Shown here: positions 16,953-26,000 of the stretch, in pieces
How the letters are laid out: every line of letters begins with the position of its first letter
Numbering within the stretch: the first letter of the stretch is position 1
DNA from: an uncultured Clostridia bacterium
GTDB taxonomy: Bacteria > Bacillota > Clostridia > Oscillospirales > Acutalibacteraceae
Length of the DNA stretch: 64,000 nucleotides
Reading direction: 5' to 3'
Assembly: GCA_947627135.1 (NCBI GenBank)
Contig: CANQUV010000007.1
Location: 1-64,000 of the forward strand
Notes under the pieces: generated by a model
Databases searched by the model: none
Told to the model about the DNA's origin: nothing
Seen by the model: only the letters and a program-made list of their open reading frames with translations
Translations under genes and position numbers: made by a program

Positions 16953-19811
16953 GTGTTTTTAAAAAAAATATTAACAGGAGTGTTAGTTGTAACTATGTTG
17001 ACAACAACGGGGTTTACCGGCTTTTCAGCTTTTGCTGAAACTAATTATTCAAAAAGAGTTGCAACCCTAGAAAAAACCGTATATTCCGGAGATGATTTAG
17101 GAGCAAATTATACAGAAAATCATACAGTATTTAAAGTTTGGGCGCCTGATGCTCAAAAGGTAAAGGTCAAACTTTATGAGACAGGAAGTGATGATGAAGA
17201 AGGCGCAAAAACCATCACAACAAAAGATATGGAACTTGAAAAATCCACAGGTGTTTGGTCTGTGGGCATAAGCGGAAATTTAAAGAATAAATATTATACT
17301 TATATAATTACAAGAGACAAAAAAGATGTTGAAACTGCCGATATTTATGCAAAAGCAGCCGGTGTAAACGGAAACAGAAGTATGGTAGTTGATTTAGCTG
17401 ATACTAACCCTGAAGGTTGGGAAGAGGATAAAAATATAACAGCAATAAACCAGACAGACGCAACAGTTTGGGAAACATCTGTAAGAGATTTTTCAATTTC
17501 CTCTACAAGCGGAGTTTCCGAAAAAAACAGGGGTAAGTTTCTTGCTTTTACAGAAAAAGGCACAACTGTTGACGGTATAGAAGGAAACCCCTCTACCTGT
17601 ATAGATTATCTTAAAAATTTAGGTGTTAAATATGTGCAGATAATGCCTTTTTACGATTTCGGCTCAATTGATGAAAGCAAAGATCTGTCTGAACAATACA
17701 ATTGGGGTTATGACCCGAAAAACTATAATTTACCTGAAGGCAGTTATTCATCAAACCCTTATAAGGGTGAAGTAAGAATAAAAGAATGTAAGCAGATGAT
17801 AAAAGCTCTGCATGATGCAGGAATAGGCGTAATTATGGATGTTGTTTACAATCATACATATACGGCAGATGATTCTTTTTTCAATTTAACTGTTCCCGAT
17901 TATTATTACAGAAAAAACAGCGACGGTTCATGGTCAAACGGTTCAGGGTGTGGAAATGATACGGCATCAGAGCATATAATGTTTAGAAAATATATGATTG
18001 ATTCCGTAACCTATTGGGCAAGTGAATATCATATAGACGGTTTCCGTTTTGATTTAATGGGTCTTCATGATGTTGAAACGATGAATCAGATAAGAGCATC
18101 GCTTGATAAACTTCAAGACGGTAAAAAAATCATTATGTACGGAGAAGCGTGGAACCTTTCTACATCCGCTAAAAGCGGTACCGTACTTGCAACACAGGAT
18201 AATATGCAACAGCTGGATGAAAGAATAGGCGCTTTTGATGATACAATAAGAGATGCAATAAAAGGCAGCGGTTTTAATTTGACAGAAAAAGGATTTGTTC
18301 AAAACGGCTCTAAAAAAGGCAATTTAAAAATTGGTATTGCAGGACAGTCAAAGTCAACAAATGGCTGGGCAAAAGCTCCTACTCAATGCGTTACATATTC
18401 TTCCTGCCATGATAATTACACTCTGTATGATAAGCTTGTAGCTTCAGTAAAAGGTCAAGATACAGAATACAGAAAAAGATATGCTGATTTAGTTGCGATG
18501 AATAAATTGAGCGCAGCAATAATATTTACTTCACAAGGCATCCCTTTTATACTTTCAGGTGAGGAATTTGCCCGCTCAAAAGACGGAGAGGGAAACAGTT
18601 ATAATACCACAAATGCTCAAAATGAGCTTGTATGGTCAGATATAATAAATTACAGCGATTTGGTAAATTATTATAAAGGCTTAATGGAAATCAGAGATAC
18701 TTTTACGGCCTTTAAAGATCCGTCGTCAGTTTCAGCAAATAACATTAAATTTATTGAAGATTTACCTGACGGTGTAGTTGCATATAGTCTTAAAAACGAC
18801 AGTGATAATCTTTCAGATGCAATCGTAATATTTAACGGTAATTCCGAACAGGACCAAAAGGTGAATATCAATATAGAGGGATTGCCTGAGGAATGGGTGA
18901 CCCTTGCAAATTCAGAATCGGCAGGGCTGATTAATCTGGGAACTGTAAAGGGAGAAGTAACCGTAGAAAAAAGCAGCGCAGTAATTCTTGTAGATAAAGA
19001 AAGCTATGATAATTCAAAACTTGATACAAACGAGGGGATAGTTGTAGTTAAATATTATGACAGTACCACAAATGATATATTTGCAGAAGATACGCTAAAG
19101 GGCAAAATTGGCACAGAGTATGATTTAACAGAAAAAAATCTTGTATCTATGGATTACGATGTAGTAAAAACAGAGGGTGCAGCTAAAGGAAAGTACAGCT
19201 CGGAAACTCAATATGTAAGCATATATTGTGAGAAATACGAGGGAGCTTATTCAAGTGTAACATTCCAATTTTTAGATTCAGCAAACGACGGTATTCTGGC
19301 AGATTCAATAGTTATGTCTAATAGAGAAGGTCAGAAATATATGACCTATTCAATACCAACAGTAATAGGCTATAACCTTGATATTGATAATCTTCCTGAA
19401 AACGGATGCGGTGAGTTCGGAGCAGAAAATATAAATGTTATTTATAAATATAACAAGACGCCTGATGATAAAAAAGATGTTTGCTTAGTAAATTCAATAT
19501 ATATGGACACAGACGGCAAAATATTAGATAAGGTGTCAATAACAGGTGAAGAGAACAAGGAATTTCAATCAGAAGAAAAAGAGTTTAGCGGTTACAATCT
19601 TATTCAGTCACCCTATAATTCCCAGGGAACTTTTATTAAAGGAGAGGTGAATATTCTATATATTTATGCTCCAAATCAGGATTTGGCAGTTCCCGTGATA
19701 ATAGCAATATGTTCGGTTGGAGTTTTGCTTTTAGCTTGCGCAGGCATATTGGCTGTATCAATAATTAAAAGAAAAAAGATAAATAAAGAAGAGCTTGATA
19801 TAGAGGAATAA
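16953..19811 (+). CDS. Membrane-anchored pullulanase (GH13)
   Basis: Type I pullulanases cut alpha-1,6 branches in pullulan and amylopectin. Residues 1-28 are a signal peptide ending FSAFAE. An N-terminal CBM48-like domain (about 45-140) precedes the GH13 barrel, which carries the pullulanase signature YNWGYDPKNYN. The catalytic residues are intact: Asp367 (DGFRFDLMG), Glu398 (MYGEAWNL), Asp487 (SSCHDN). Three MucBP-like repeats follow (starting near KYYDSTTND, VTFQFLDSA and VNSIYMDTD). The protein ends with a membrane helix (about 910-935) and a basic tail, so the enzyme stays on the cell surface. The start is GTG at 16953 behind GGAGG. It is followed by a close paralogue. Confidence 0.92.
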   Translation: MFLKKILTGVLVVTMLTTTGFTGFSAFAETNYSKRVATLEKTVYSGDDLGANYTENHTVFKVWAPDAQKVKVKLYETGSDDEEGAKTITTKDMELEKSTGVWSVGISGNLKNKYYTYIITRDKKDVETADIYAKAAGVNGNRSMVVDLADTNPEGWEEDKNITAINQTDATVWETSVRDFSISSTSGVSEKNRGKFLAFTEKGTTVDGIEGNPSTCIDYLKNLGVKYVQIMPFYDFGSIDESKDLSEQYNWGYDPKNYNLPEGSYSSNPYKGEVRIKECKQMIKALHDAGIGVIMDVVYNHTYTADDSFFNLTVPDYYYRKNSDGSWSNGSGCGNDTASEHIMFRKYMIDSVTYWASEYHIDGFRFDLMGLHDVETMNQIRASLDKLQDGKKIIMYGEAWNLSTSAKSGTVLATQDNMQQLDERIGAFDDTIRDAIKGSGFNLTEKGFVQNGSKKGNLKIGIAGQSKSTNGWAKAPTQCVTYSSCHDNYTLYDKLVASVKGQDTEYRKRYADLVAMNKLSAAIIFTSQGIPFILSGEEFARSKDGEGNSYNTTNAQNELVWSDIINYSDLVNYYKGLMEIRDTFTAFKDPSSVSANNIKFIEDLPDGVVAYSLKNDSDNLSDAIVIFNGNSEQDQKVNINIEGLPEEWVTLANSESAGLINLGTVKGEVTVEKSSAVILVDKESYDNSKLDTNEGIVVVKYYDSTTNDIFAEDTLKGKIGTEYDLTEKNLVSMDYDVVKTEGAAKGKYSSETQYVSIYCEKYEGAYSSVTFQFLDSANDGILADSIVMSNREGQKYMTYSIPTVIGYNLDIDNLPENGCGEFGAENINVIYKYNKTPDDKKDVCLVNSIYMDTDGKILDKVSITGEENKEFQSEEKEFSGYNLIQSPYNSQGTFIKGEVNILYIYAPNQDLAVPVIIAICSVGVLLLACAGILAVSIIKRKKINKEELDIEE

Positions 19812-19836
19812 CTGACCGAAAAAACGGTAGTAAATT

Positions 19837-19863
19837 TATCTTAAAGTGTTGTACTTTAAGATA
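19837..19863 (+). other. Perfect 11-bp inverted repeat between pullulanases
   Basis: TATCTTAAAGT and ACTTTAAGATA (19837-19847 and 19853-19863) form a hairpin 34 bases before the second pullulanase start, followed by a poorly defined T-rich stretch. It could be a weak terminator, an mRNA-stabilising hairpin or an operator. Confidence 0.5.
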
Positions 19864-19896
19864 GTTTATATAAAATTTTTAGGAGGAAAGATTTTT

Positions 19897-22800
19897 ATGA
19901 CAATGTCCAAAAAACTTATTTCTGTAATTCTTGTCATAACCTTAATAGCTACAACGATTTGTATGTCAGGCTTGTCAGCATTTGCAGTTGAAACAAATGT
20001 AAATGCGTCAGAAGCCGATACTAAATCATCTTTAGCTGCACAGGAAATTGATAAAAATTACGCAGTTTACGCTGTTGGAGAAGAATTCGGTGCAATTTAT
20101 TCACCGGAATCTACAACTTTCAGAGTTTGGTCACCAACAGCATCAAAAGTATCAGTAAACCTTTTTGCAACAGGCAGCGACAGTGAAGAAGGTGCTGAAA
20201 ACTTAGGTTCTTATGAACTTAAAGAACGCTTGCTTCCGCCACCGGCAGAAAGCGAACAGACAGGTGAAACAGGTATTTGGGAAGTTACAGTTGAGAAAGA
20301 TTTGAAGAATGTTTACTATACATATTCAATCACTACAACAAATACAACAGGTGATTTGCCGGAAACTACTTATGAAACACAGGATGTTTACTCAAAAGCA
20401 GTCGGAGTAAACGGCGACCGTTCAATGGTAGTTGATTTAAATGATACCGATCCTGAAGGCTGGGCAGATGATAAACATATTCTGCTTAATGAAAGCACAG
20501 ACGCATCAATTTGGGAAATCCAGATAAAAGACTTTTCCTACAATCCGAATTCAGGCGTAAGTGAAGCAAACCGCGGTAAATACTTAGCATTCACAGAAAC
20601 AGGCACAACCTTAAACAATGAGGGCAAAATTTCAACAGGAATTGATTACTTAAAAGAGCTGGGTATTACAACAGTACACATTAATCCGTTCTATGATTTC
20701 GGTTCAATTAAAGAATCAGATGCTGATGCTGATTCACAGTATAACTGGGGTTATGATCCAAAGAACTATAATGTTCCTGAAGGTTCATACTCATCAAATC
20801 CGTATGACGGTAATGTAAGAATTAAAGAATGCAAACAAATGATTATGGCACTCCATAATGCAGGAATACAGGTAGTAATGGATGTTGTATATAATCATAC
20901 ACAAGATACAAGTTCAAGCTTCCAGAAAACAGTTCCTGATTATTATTACAGGAAAAATAACGACGGTTCATGGTCAAGCGGTTCAGGCTGCGGTAACGAT
21001 ACAGCGTCAGAGCGTGCTATGTTCAGAAAATTTATGATCGAGTCATGTGCTTATTGGGCAAACGAATATCATGTTGACGGTTTCCGTTTTGACTTAATGG
21101 GACTTCATGATGTAGAAACGATGAATGCAATTCGTGATGAGCTTGATAAAATTGATACCAAGATCCTTATGTACGGTGAACCTTGGGATTTAGGAACAAC
21201 AAAAGACTCTGTAACATGTGAAGGAACAAAAACATATCTTGCAACTCAGCAAAACATTAAGAGAATGAGTGACAGAATTGCTGCATTCAATGATAAAATT
21301 CGTGACGGTTTAAAAGGTTCAGTATTTGAGCAAACAGGAAAAGGATTTGTACAAGGTCAAAGAACAAACGCTAAAGATATCGCAATTGGTGTAAGGGCAA
21401 ACACAGTAGGTAACAATGGATGGCAGCCTGCAGCTCCTTCACAGTGTGTAACTTACGCATCTTGTCACGATAACGCAACACTTTATGACCGCCTTGTGTA
21501 TTCAACAAAAGGCGCAAATGCTGATTTCACACAGCGTTACAATGACCTTATTGAAATGAACAAATTGACAGCAGCTATTACAATGACATCACAAGGTATT
21601 AACTTTATGCTGGCCGGCGAAGAAATGGGACGCACAAAGCAGGGTGATGAAAACAGTTATAGTTCAGCTGCAACATTAAATATGCTTGATTGGGAACAGC
21701 TTGTAAAAAATGCTGATTTAGTGTCATACTATAAAGGACTTCTTAAAATCAGACATGCTTTCTCACCATTCACAGATTCTACAATGGGTTCAAGTGAAAA
21801 CTATACATTCTCAAGTAATCTTACAACTGCTACAAACGTAATTTCTTATACAGTTTCCAACTCAACTGAAGGTGAGTGGAACAAAGTTGTTGTAATTTAT
21901 AACGGCGGATTAACAGAAGGAACAGCTAATTTGGCAGATACTTCTGTAAATGATTGGGTAATCATAGCTAACGATAAAGAAGCAGGCTTAACAAGTCTTG
22001 GTGAAGTAACAGGCACATCATTTAAGGTTCCTGCATCTTCAGCAATTATTGCTGTTGATAAGGAAAGCTTTGAATCAGCTAAACTTAACGATGATTTGGG
22101 TAAGGTTGTAGTTAAATCTGTTGTTGAGTCAACAGGAGAAGTTCTGTCAACCCGTACACTTAAAGGTGAAATAGGTTCAGGATACGAGACAACAGAAGAT
22201 GGCTCTATTGATATCAGTTATGAAGTTTCAGGAATTGATGGTAATACAACAGGTGTATTTACAAAAGAACCTCAGGAAGTAGTTTATAAATATGCAACTT
22301 ATGTACCTGAAACAATTTTAAATGCTGATTTTGATGATGATAAAGCTGTAAATGTAAAAGATGTTACATTACTTCAGCTTAATCTTGCAAAACTTCAGGC
22401 TTTCACAGATGAGCAATTTGCGAAGGCAGATGTAAACTATGATGGTAATGTAGATATTTCAGATGCAACAATGATTCAGCTGCATTTGGCAAAGTTCTCT
22501 GTTGGTACAGGTACAGTAGAAATTAACTACTATGATAATGAAACAGGTAAAAAGATTGCTAATTCAGAAACAATCAGAGGACGAGTAGGTTCTGTTTATT
22601 CATCATCGCCTAAAGTTGTGCTTGCATATACAATTGATGAAGGAAAGTTACCTGAAAATGCAGACGAAATAATCGCTTATGGCCATACAAAGGATATAAA
22701 TTACTACTATAACTATTCAGGTCAGAAACAAACAATACACATCAGATATTCTGATGATACAACAACAGAAAAAGAACTGAATATTTGGCCATGGCAGGCT

Positions 22801-23127
22801 AATGTTCCTAAGGAAGACGGAACAAAAGGCGAAGTAAACTTAAGTACAAAGGGAGAATGGCCTGGAGATAAAGTTTCAACAGAAAAGGACGAAGCCGGTT
22901 GGATGACAGTATCACTTGACACACCGGGTGTAGGAGAGTTCTGCTTTATCCTTTCAACAGGATCAGGCTCACCTCAAACTGCTGACTATGTGAGATATAC
23001 TCAGCTTGAACTTTGGGTAGTTGTAAACGGCAACAATATGACTGACAAAGGAAATTGGATGGATGTTTACGATGTAGATCCAATTGCAAATCCAAATGCA
23101 AAACCACTTCCGGTTTATAACTCATAA
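19897..23127 (+). CDS. Secreted pullulanase with dockerin (GH13)
   Basis: A 1,076-residue paralogue of the preceding pullulanase. It has a signal peptide (1-33, ending GLSAFAVE), a CBM48-like domain, and a GH13 barrel with YNWGYDPKNYN and catalytic Asp399, Glu428 and Asp525. A MucBP-like segment is followed by a dockerin (about 809-867; DFDDDKAVNVKDVTLLQLNL and DVNYDGNVDISDATMIQLHL), another MucBP-like segment, and a C-terminal domain with WPWQANVP and WPGDKVS that resembles starch-binding module 26. An internal dockerin implies docking to a cohesin scaffold. The start is ATG at 19897 behind AGGAGG; an upstream in-frame ATG lies in the intergenic hairpin. Confidence 0.93.
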   Translation: MTMSKKLISVILVITLIATTICMSGLSAFAVETNVNASEADTKSSLAAQEIDKNYAVYAVGEEFGAIYSPESTTFRVWSPTASKVSVNLFATGSDSEEGAENLGSYELKERLLPPPAESEQTGETGIWEVTVEKDLKNVYYTYSITTTNTTGDLPETTYETQDVYSKAVGVNGDRSMVVDLNDTDPEGWADDKHILLNESTDASIWEIQIKDFSYNPNSGVSEANRGKYLAFTETGTTLNNEGKISTGIDYLKELGITTVHINPFYDFGSIKESDADADSQYNWGYDPKNYNVPEGSYSSNPYDGNVRIKECKQMIMALHNAGIQVVMDVVYNHTQDTSSSFQKTVPDYYYRKNNDGSWSSGSGCGNDTASERAMFRKFMIESCAYWANEYHVDGFRFDLMGLHDVETMNAIRDELDKIDTKILMYGEPWDLGTTKDSVTCEGTKTYLATQQNIKRMSDRIAAFNDKIRDGLKGSVFEQTGKGFVQGQRTNAKDIAIGVRANTVGNNGWQPAAPSQCVTYASCHDNATLYDRLVYSTKGANADFTQRYNDLIEMNKLTAAITMTSQGINFMLAGEEMGRTKQGDENSYSSAATLNMLDWEQLVKNADLVSYYKGLLKIRHAFSPFTDSTMGSSENYTFSSNLTTATNVISYTVSNSTEGEWNKVVVIYNGGLTEGTANLADTSVNDWVIIANDKEAGLTSLGEVTGTSFKVPASSAIIAVDKESFESAKLNDDLGKVVVKSVVESTGEVLSTRTLKGEIGSGYETTEDGSIDISYEVSGIDGNTTGVFTKEPQEVVYKYATYVPETILNADFDDDKAVNVKDVTLLQLNLAKLQAFTDEQFAKADVNYDGNVDISDATMIQLHLAKFSVGTGTVEINYYDNETGKKIANSETIRGRVGSVYSSSPKVVLAYTIDEGKLPENADEIIAYGHTKDINYYYNYSGQKQTIHIRYSDDTTTEKELNIWPWQANVPKEDGTKGEVNLSTKGEWPGDKVSTEKDEAGWMTVSLDTPGVGEFCFILSTGSGSPQTADYVRYTQLELWVVVNGNNMTDKGNWMDVYDVDPIANPNAKPLPVYNS

Positions 23128-23164
23128 AATATACACAATAATAAATAATACACAATTTCAAAAA

Positions 23165-23201
23165 GAGCGGTATCACTAATGTGATACCGCTCTACTTTTT
23201 G
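23165..23201 (+). terminator. Terminator of pullulanase gene
   Basis: A 13-bp perfect stem (23165-23177 with 23182-23194) followed by ACTTTTTG. Confidence 0.9.
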
Positions 23202-23299
23202 TCAAATAATATTTGGCTGTTATTTCCAAGGAAATAATTATGATAAAACATAAATTTCAAATTATAAAAAAGATAATATTTTTATTTGTAAAAATTAAA

Positions 23300-23331
23300 C
23301 ACAAAAAATCGGGCAGCTGTTAAAGCTGCCC
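23300..23331 (-). terminator. folT terminator
   Basis: An 8-bp stem GGGCAGCT/AGCTGCCC (23311-23318 with 23324-23331), followed on the minus strand by GATTTTTTG. Confidence 0.85.
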
Positions 23332-23347
23332 TAAAAATAAAAATTAA

Positions 23348-23884
23348 TTAAGAAAATTCAATTTTATAAGATGCAATTATTTTGTTAGTAATTTTCAAAA
23401 TCGGCGGAATTGTTATAAGTTTTATTACAATTAATACCGCTACCTGAATTAAACGTGAACTTACCAAAATCCAATAATCCGTACCGTATAACATCATCAG
23501 CCAAATAGGTGTTATAAACATACTGAATACTAATTCAGAAATCAATACAGAAATCAGAACTCTTAAAAAGCTGTAACCATTTTTAAAAAACAATCCAAAA
23601 ATTACCCCCACAGCTGCAGTAGAAAGGGTAATAGGAGGAAACCAAGCACCTACCGGGAACATAAATGCTGATATAAAATCTCCTAAACCTGCAACCAAGC
23701 CTCCACCTAAAGGACCGAAAAGCCGTGCGGCAATTACCACCGGAATAAATGAAAGACTAATTTTTAAATTCCAAGTGTGAATGGTTAAAAACTGTGAAAT
23801 CACAATTTGAGCTGCTATAAGTATTGCAAATATAACAAGAGTCGGGGTGGTCATTTTAAAATTTGTTTTTTTCTTTTCGTTCAT
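23348..23884 (-). CDS. folT: Folate ECF transporter S-component FolT
   Basis: FolT is the substrate-binding membrane subunit of an energy-coupling-factor transporter for folates. The 178-residue protein has about six membrane helices and the S-component pattern: Ala-rich helix 1 (FAILIAAQIVISQFL), LKISLSFIPVVIAARLFGP and GLGDFISAFMFPVGAWFPP. The ribosome site is AAGGAGG. Folate specificity is supported by the THF riboswitch and attenuator directly upstream. It would work with the EcfA1-EcfA2-EcfT module encoded at 44.2-46.7 kb. Confidence 0.93.
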   Translation of the reverse strand: MNEKKKTNFKMTTPTLVIFAILIAAQIVISQFLTIHTWNLKISLSFIPVVIAARLFGPLGGGLVAGLGDFISAFMFPVGAWFPPITLSTAAVGVIFGLFFKNGYSFLRVLISVLISELVFSMFITPIWLMMLYGTDYWILVSSRLIQVAVLIVIKLITIPPILKITNKIIASYKIEFS

Positions 23885-23923
23885 TAATAAGCCTCCTTAT
23901 AAACGTGCGTTACAATAGGAGGC

Positions 23924-23957
23924 AAATTAAAAAGCGGACAGAATAATTCTGCCCGCT
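23924..23957 (-). terminator. Attenuator terminator between THF riboswitch and folT
   Basis: A 12-bp stem with one mismatch (23932-23943 with 23946-23957), followed on the minus strand by TTTTTAATTT. It sits between the riboswitch and the folT ribosome site, so control by transcription termination is likely. Confidence 0.8.
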
Positions 23958-23975
23958 AAAAGTCCCTAAAGTAAC

Positions 23976-24069
23976 AGCGGGATGCAAATTTTGTACCGCA
24001 GGCAAAGCCTTTCGTTCCTTCGACAACTCCCCGTTCAAAGGACACTTAACGCACAAAATTCTACTCTGT
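23976..24069 (-). promoter_or_regulatory. Tetrahydrofolate (THF) riboswitch
   Basis: Read on the minus strand, the element opens AGAGTAGAATTTTGTGCGTT and AAGTG and closes with TTTGCATCCCGCT, the conserved outer parts of the THF (folT) riboswitch. A variable internal stem-loop region lies between. It precedes folT and an intrinsic terminator. Folate binding would be expected to reduce folT transcription. Confidence 0.88.
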
Positions 24070-24110
24070 GAATGTTAATATTGTATCATTGTAATTTAAT
24101 ATTGTCAATA

Positions 24111-24815
24111 CTAAAATACACCGTTAAAAGCAAGAATAATAAGTATGCAGGTAAGTATTATGAAAACTGATAAAACAACAGTACCTATAATACCTGATAA
24201 GGTATTTTCACCATTATTTCCTTTTTTAGGAATAAGATTTGTTTTTTGAAGGGCAGTAATTGCAAATTTATATATAAAAAGGGCAACACCACCGTTAAGA
24301 CCTGCTTTAAGAAGATTAAAGGGAATAAAAGCAGGAATCAAAAGATCAACAACCATTTCCCTTGGTACACCCATATAAATAGGAGTTACAATGTAATTCC
24401 ATAAAATCATAGCAAAAGTCATAAGTAATGCACCTATAATAACTCCTAAAACCGCTCCTGAGGCTGTTTGTTTTTTCTTATAAGCAAATGCGGCAGGGCA
24501 AACAAGGCAAACTGTTGCCAAAATATTCATAATGCAACCGATAACACCTGTATCGCTTATGGTTAACATTTCAATAATACAAACTACAAGAGTCATTGAT
24601 AAGCCTGATAAAGGTCCAAATATAAAGGCGCAGATAAGAATAATTGCACTTTTAAATTCCAGATCGAGAAAGGGAACGCTGGGAATAATTGGTAATCTAA
24701 ATAATACTACTGACACATAAGCCATAGCGGCAATAAGGCCTAAAATTACCATTTTTTTAATTTTGTAAGAACTTTCTGCAGGAGCAGATAAAACTTTTTC
24801 TTTACTGTTTGTCAT
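24111..24815 (-). CDS. ribU: Riboflavin ECF transporter S-component RibU
   Basis: RibU is the riboflavin-binding membrane subunit of an ECF transporter. The 234-residue protein has about six helices and the RibU-like stretches LDLEFKSAIILICAFIFGPL, PIYMGVPREMVVDLLIPAFI and FNLLKAGLNGGVALFIYK. The start is ATG at 24815 (complement) behind AAAGGAGGA; the open frame continues upstream through the leader terminator but that part is not credible. The FMN riboswitch upstream supports the substrate. It lacks its own ATPases and would share the EcfA1-A2-T module at 44.2-46.7 kb. Confidence 0.95.
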   Translation of the reverse strand: MTNSKEKVLSAPAESSYKIKKMVILGLIAAMAYVSVVLFRLPIIPSVPFLDLEFKSAIILICAFIFGPLSGLSMTLVVCIIEMLTISDTGVIGCIMNILATVCLVCPAAFAYKKKQTASGAVLGVIIGALLMTFAMILWNYIVTPIYMGVPREMVVDLLIPAFIPFNLLKAGLNGGVALFIYKFAITALQKTNLIPKKGNNGENTLSGIIGTVVLSVFIILTCILIILAFNGVF

Positions 24816-24850
24816 AATATATCCTCCTTTTTTACAGGCTGTCAAGGTTA

Positions 24851-24884
24851 ATAAAAAAAGCTCCGCAGAAATTATCTGCGGAGC
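24851..24884 (-). terminator. Attenuator terminator between FMN riboswitch and ribU
   Basis: A perfect 10-bp stem GCTCCGCAGA/TCTGCGGAGC (24860-24869 with 24875-24884), followed on the minus strand by TTTTTTTAT. It is the expected expression platform of the riboswitch. Confidence 0.88.
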
Positions 24885-24933
24885 ATTATTGATGATAAAA
24901 ACAAATTGCACATTTCAATAAAGCAAATTTGTT

Positions 24934-25049
24934 TATCTTCTTTCATCCGGACTATACCGTCGGTACCTGAATTTCACAGGTTCGGCAGGCAAAAGCCTGT
25001 TAGCGGACTGTAACCGCCGGTGAGGAATTACACCTCGCCCCGAAGACAA
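24934..25049 (-). promoter_or_regulatory. FMN riboswitch (RFN element)
   Basis: On the minus strand the element reads TTCGGGGCGAGGTGTAATTC, then CACCGGCGGT, GTCCGC, CCTGTGAAATTCAGGTACCG and ATAGTCCGGATG, all hallmarks of the RFN element. It precedes a terminator and ribU, so FMN would switch off riboflavin uptake. Confidence 0.97.
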
Positions 25050-25112
25050 CCTTATAATAATATTATATGTTAAAATTAATAATTGTCAATAGTTATGTTA
25101 GAATTTTAAAAT

Positions 25113-25958
25113 TTATTTTTTACAGGGAGTATTTAGGTCAATAAAAGCGATGTCATGGTGCGGTACTTGTTTTTCTTTTGGAGGTTCTTTCATATAATCT
25201 CCGAACACTATGGTAAGATATTCGTCATAACCGCTCATAATCGGCATCTTTAAGCCCTCAAATTCAACTTCCGTTGTTCCGTTGTAAATTCTTGCCGGGT
25301 ATTTGTATGTCATAAAATGAGGTCCTGCACAAAGTTCTGTTACATAATCGCTTTTGTAAAAATCATATTTAGACATACGCTTTTCTGCATATTTCCAAAT
25401 TTTAGTTCTTGTTTCAGGTTTTCTGAATATTTTAAGCAGTAAATTACTGCCAATACTTAACAGCTTTCCGTGGTTTTCAGGTACTATCTGCGCCAAAAAC
25501 AATGAGTAGATCATCGTCCAGAAATATTGCATATATCTTTTTAGTTTTCCATTTGGACATCCGTCAATAGGAAATACATCTAATACCAAACCGTGAGGAA
25601 TATCAACATTCCGTTGGTTGTCTTTAATTAATGTATAATTTGTATCTGTAATTGTTACAAATATATTGCCGGTAAAAATTTTATTATCGGTTTTTAAAAG
25701 TAAAAACCTTTCACTGGGATTTTGTTCATTCCATAATTTTACCAGTCTTTCATAGTCAGGTCTTGGCATAAGAACATCAATATCATCATCCCATGGAACA
25801 AATCCTCCTGTTCTTAATGAACCAATACAGCAACCTCCGCATAAATAGAAAGTCAAGTTGTTTTTATAACAAAAATCTCTGAAAAATTTCAGCGTGTCAA
25901 GCTCTTTTAATTGTAATTCTCTTAAAAGTTCCGGAGTAAGCTTAATTGTTTCAGCCAT
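25113..25958 (-). CDS. LicD family phosphotransferase
   Basis: LicD proteins transfer phosphocholine or similar groups to cell-surface polymers such as teichoic acids. The 281-residue protein has the family core near residues 40-75, with CIGSLRTGGFVPWDDDIDVL and MPRPDYERL; the Asp cluster is the nucleotidyltransferase-like active site. The start is ATG at 25958 (complement) behind AGGTG; a GTG three codons earlier overlaps the ribosome site. It is the last gene of a minus-strand block (yfhO, dipeptidase, membrane protein, glycosyltransferase, LicD), which suggests decoration of a surface polymer. The exact donor is unknown. Confidence 0.88.
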   Translation of the reverse strand: MAETIKLTPELLRELQLKELDTLKFFRDFCYKNNLTFYLCGGCCIGSLRTGGFVPWDDDIDVLMPRPDYERLVKLWNEQNPSERFLLLKTDNKIFTGNIFVTITDTNYTLIKDNQRNVDIPHGLVLDVFPIDGCPNGKLKRYMQYFWTMIYSLFLAQIVPENHGKLLSIGSNLLLKIFRKPETRTKIWKYAEKRMSKYDFYKSDYVTELCAGPHFMTYKYPARIYNGTTEVEFEGLKMPIMSGYDEYLTIVFGDYMKEPPKEKQVPHHDIAFIDLNTPCKK

Positions 25959-26000
25959 ATTAATCACCTAATAAATAAACTTTCTATATTCATTTTCAAT

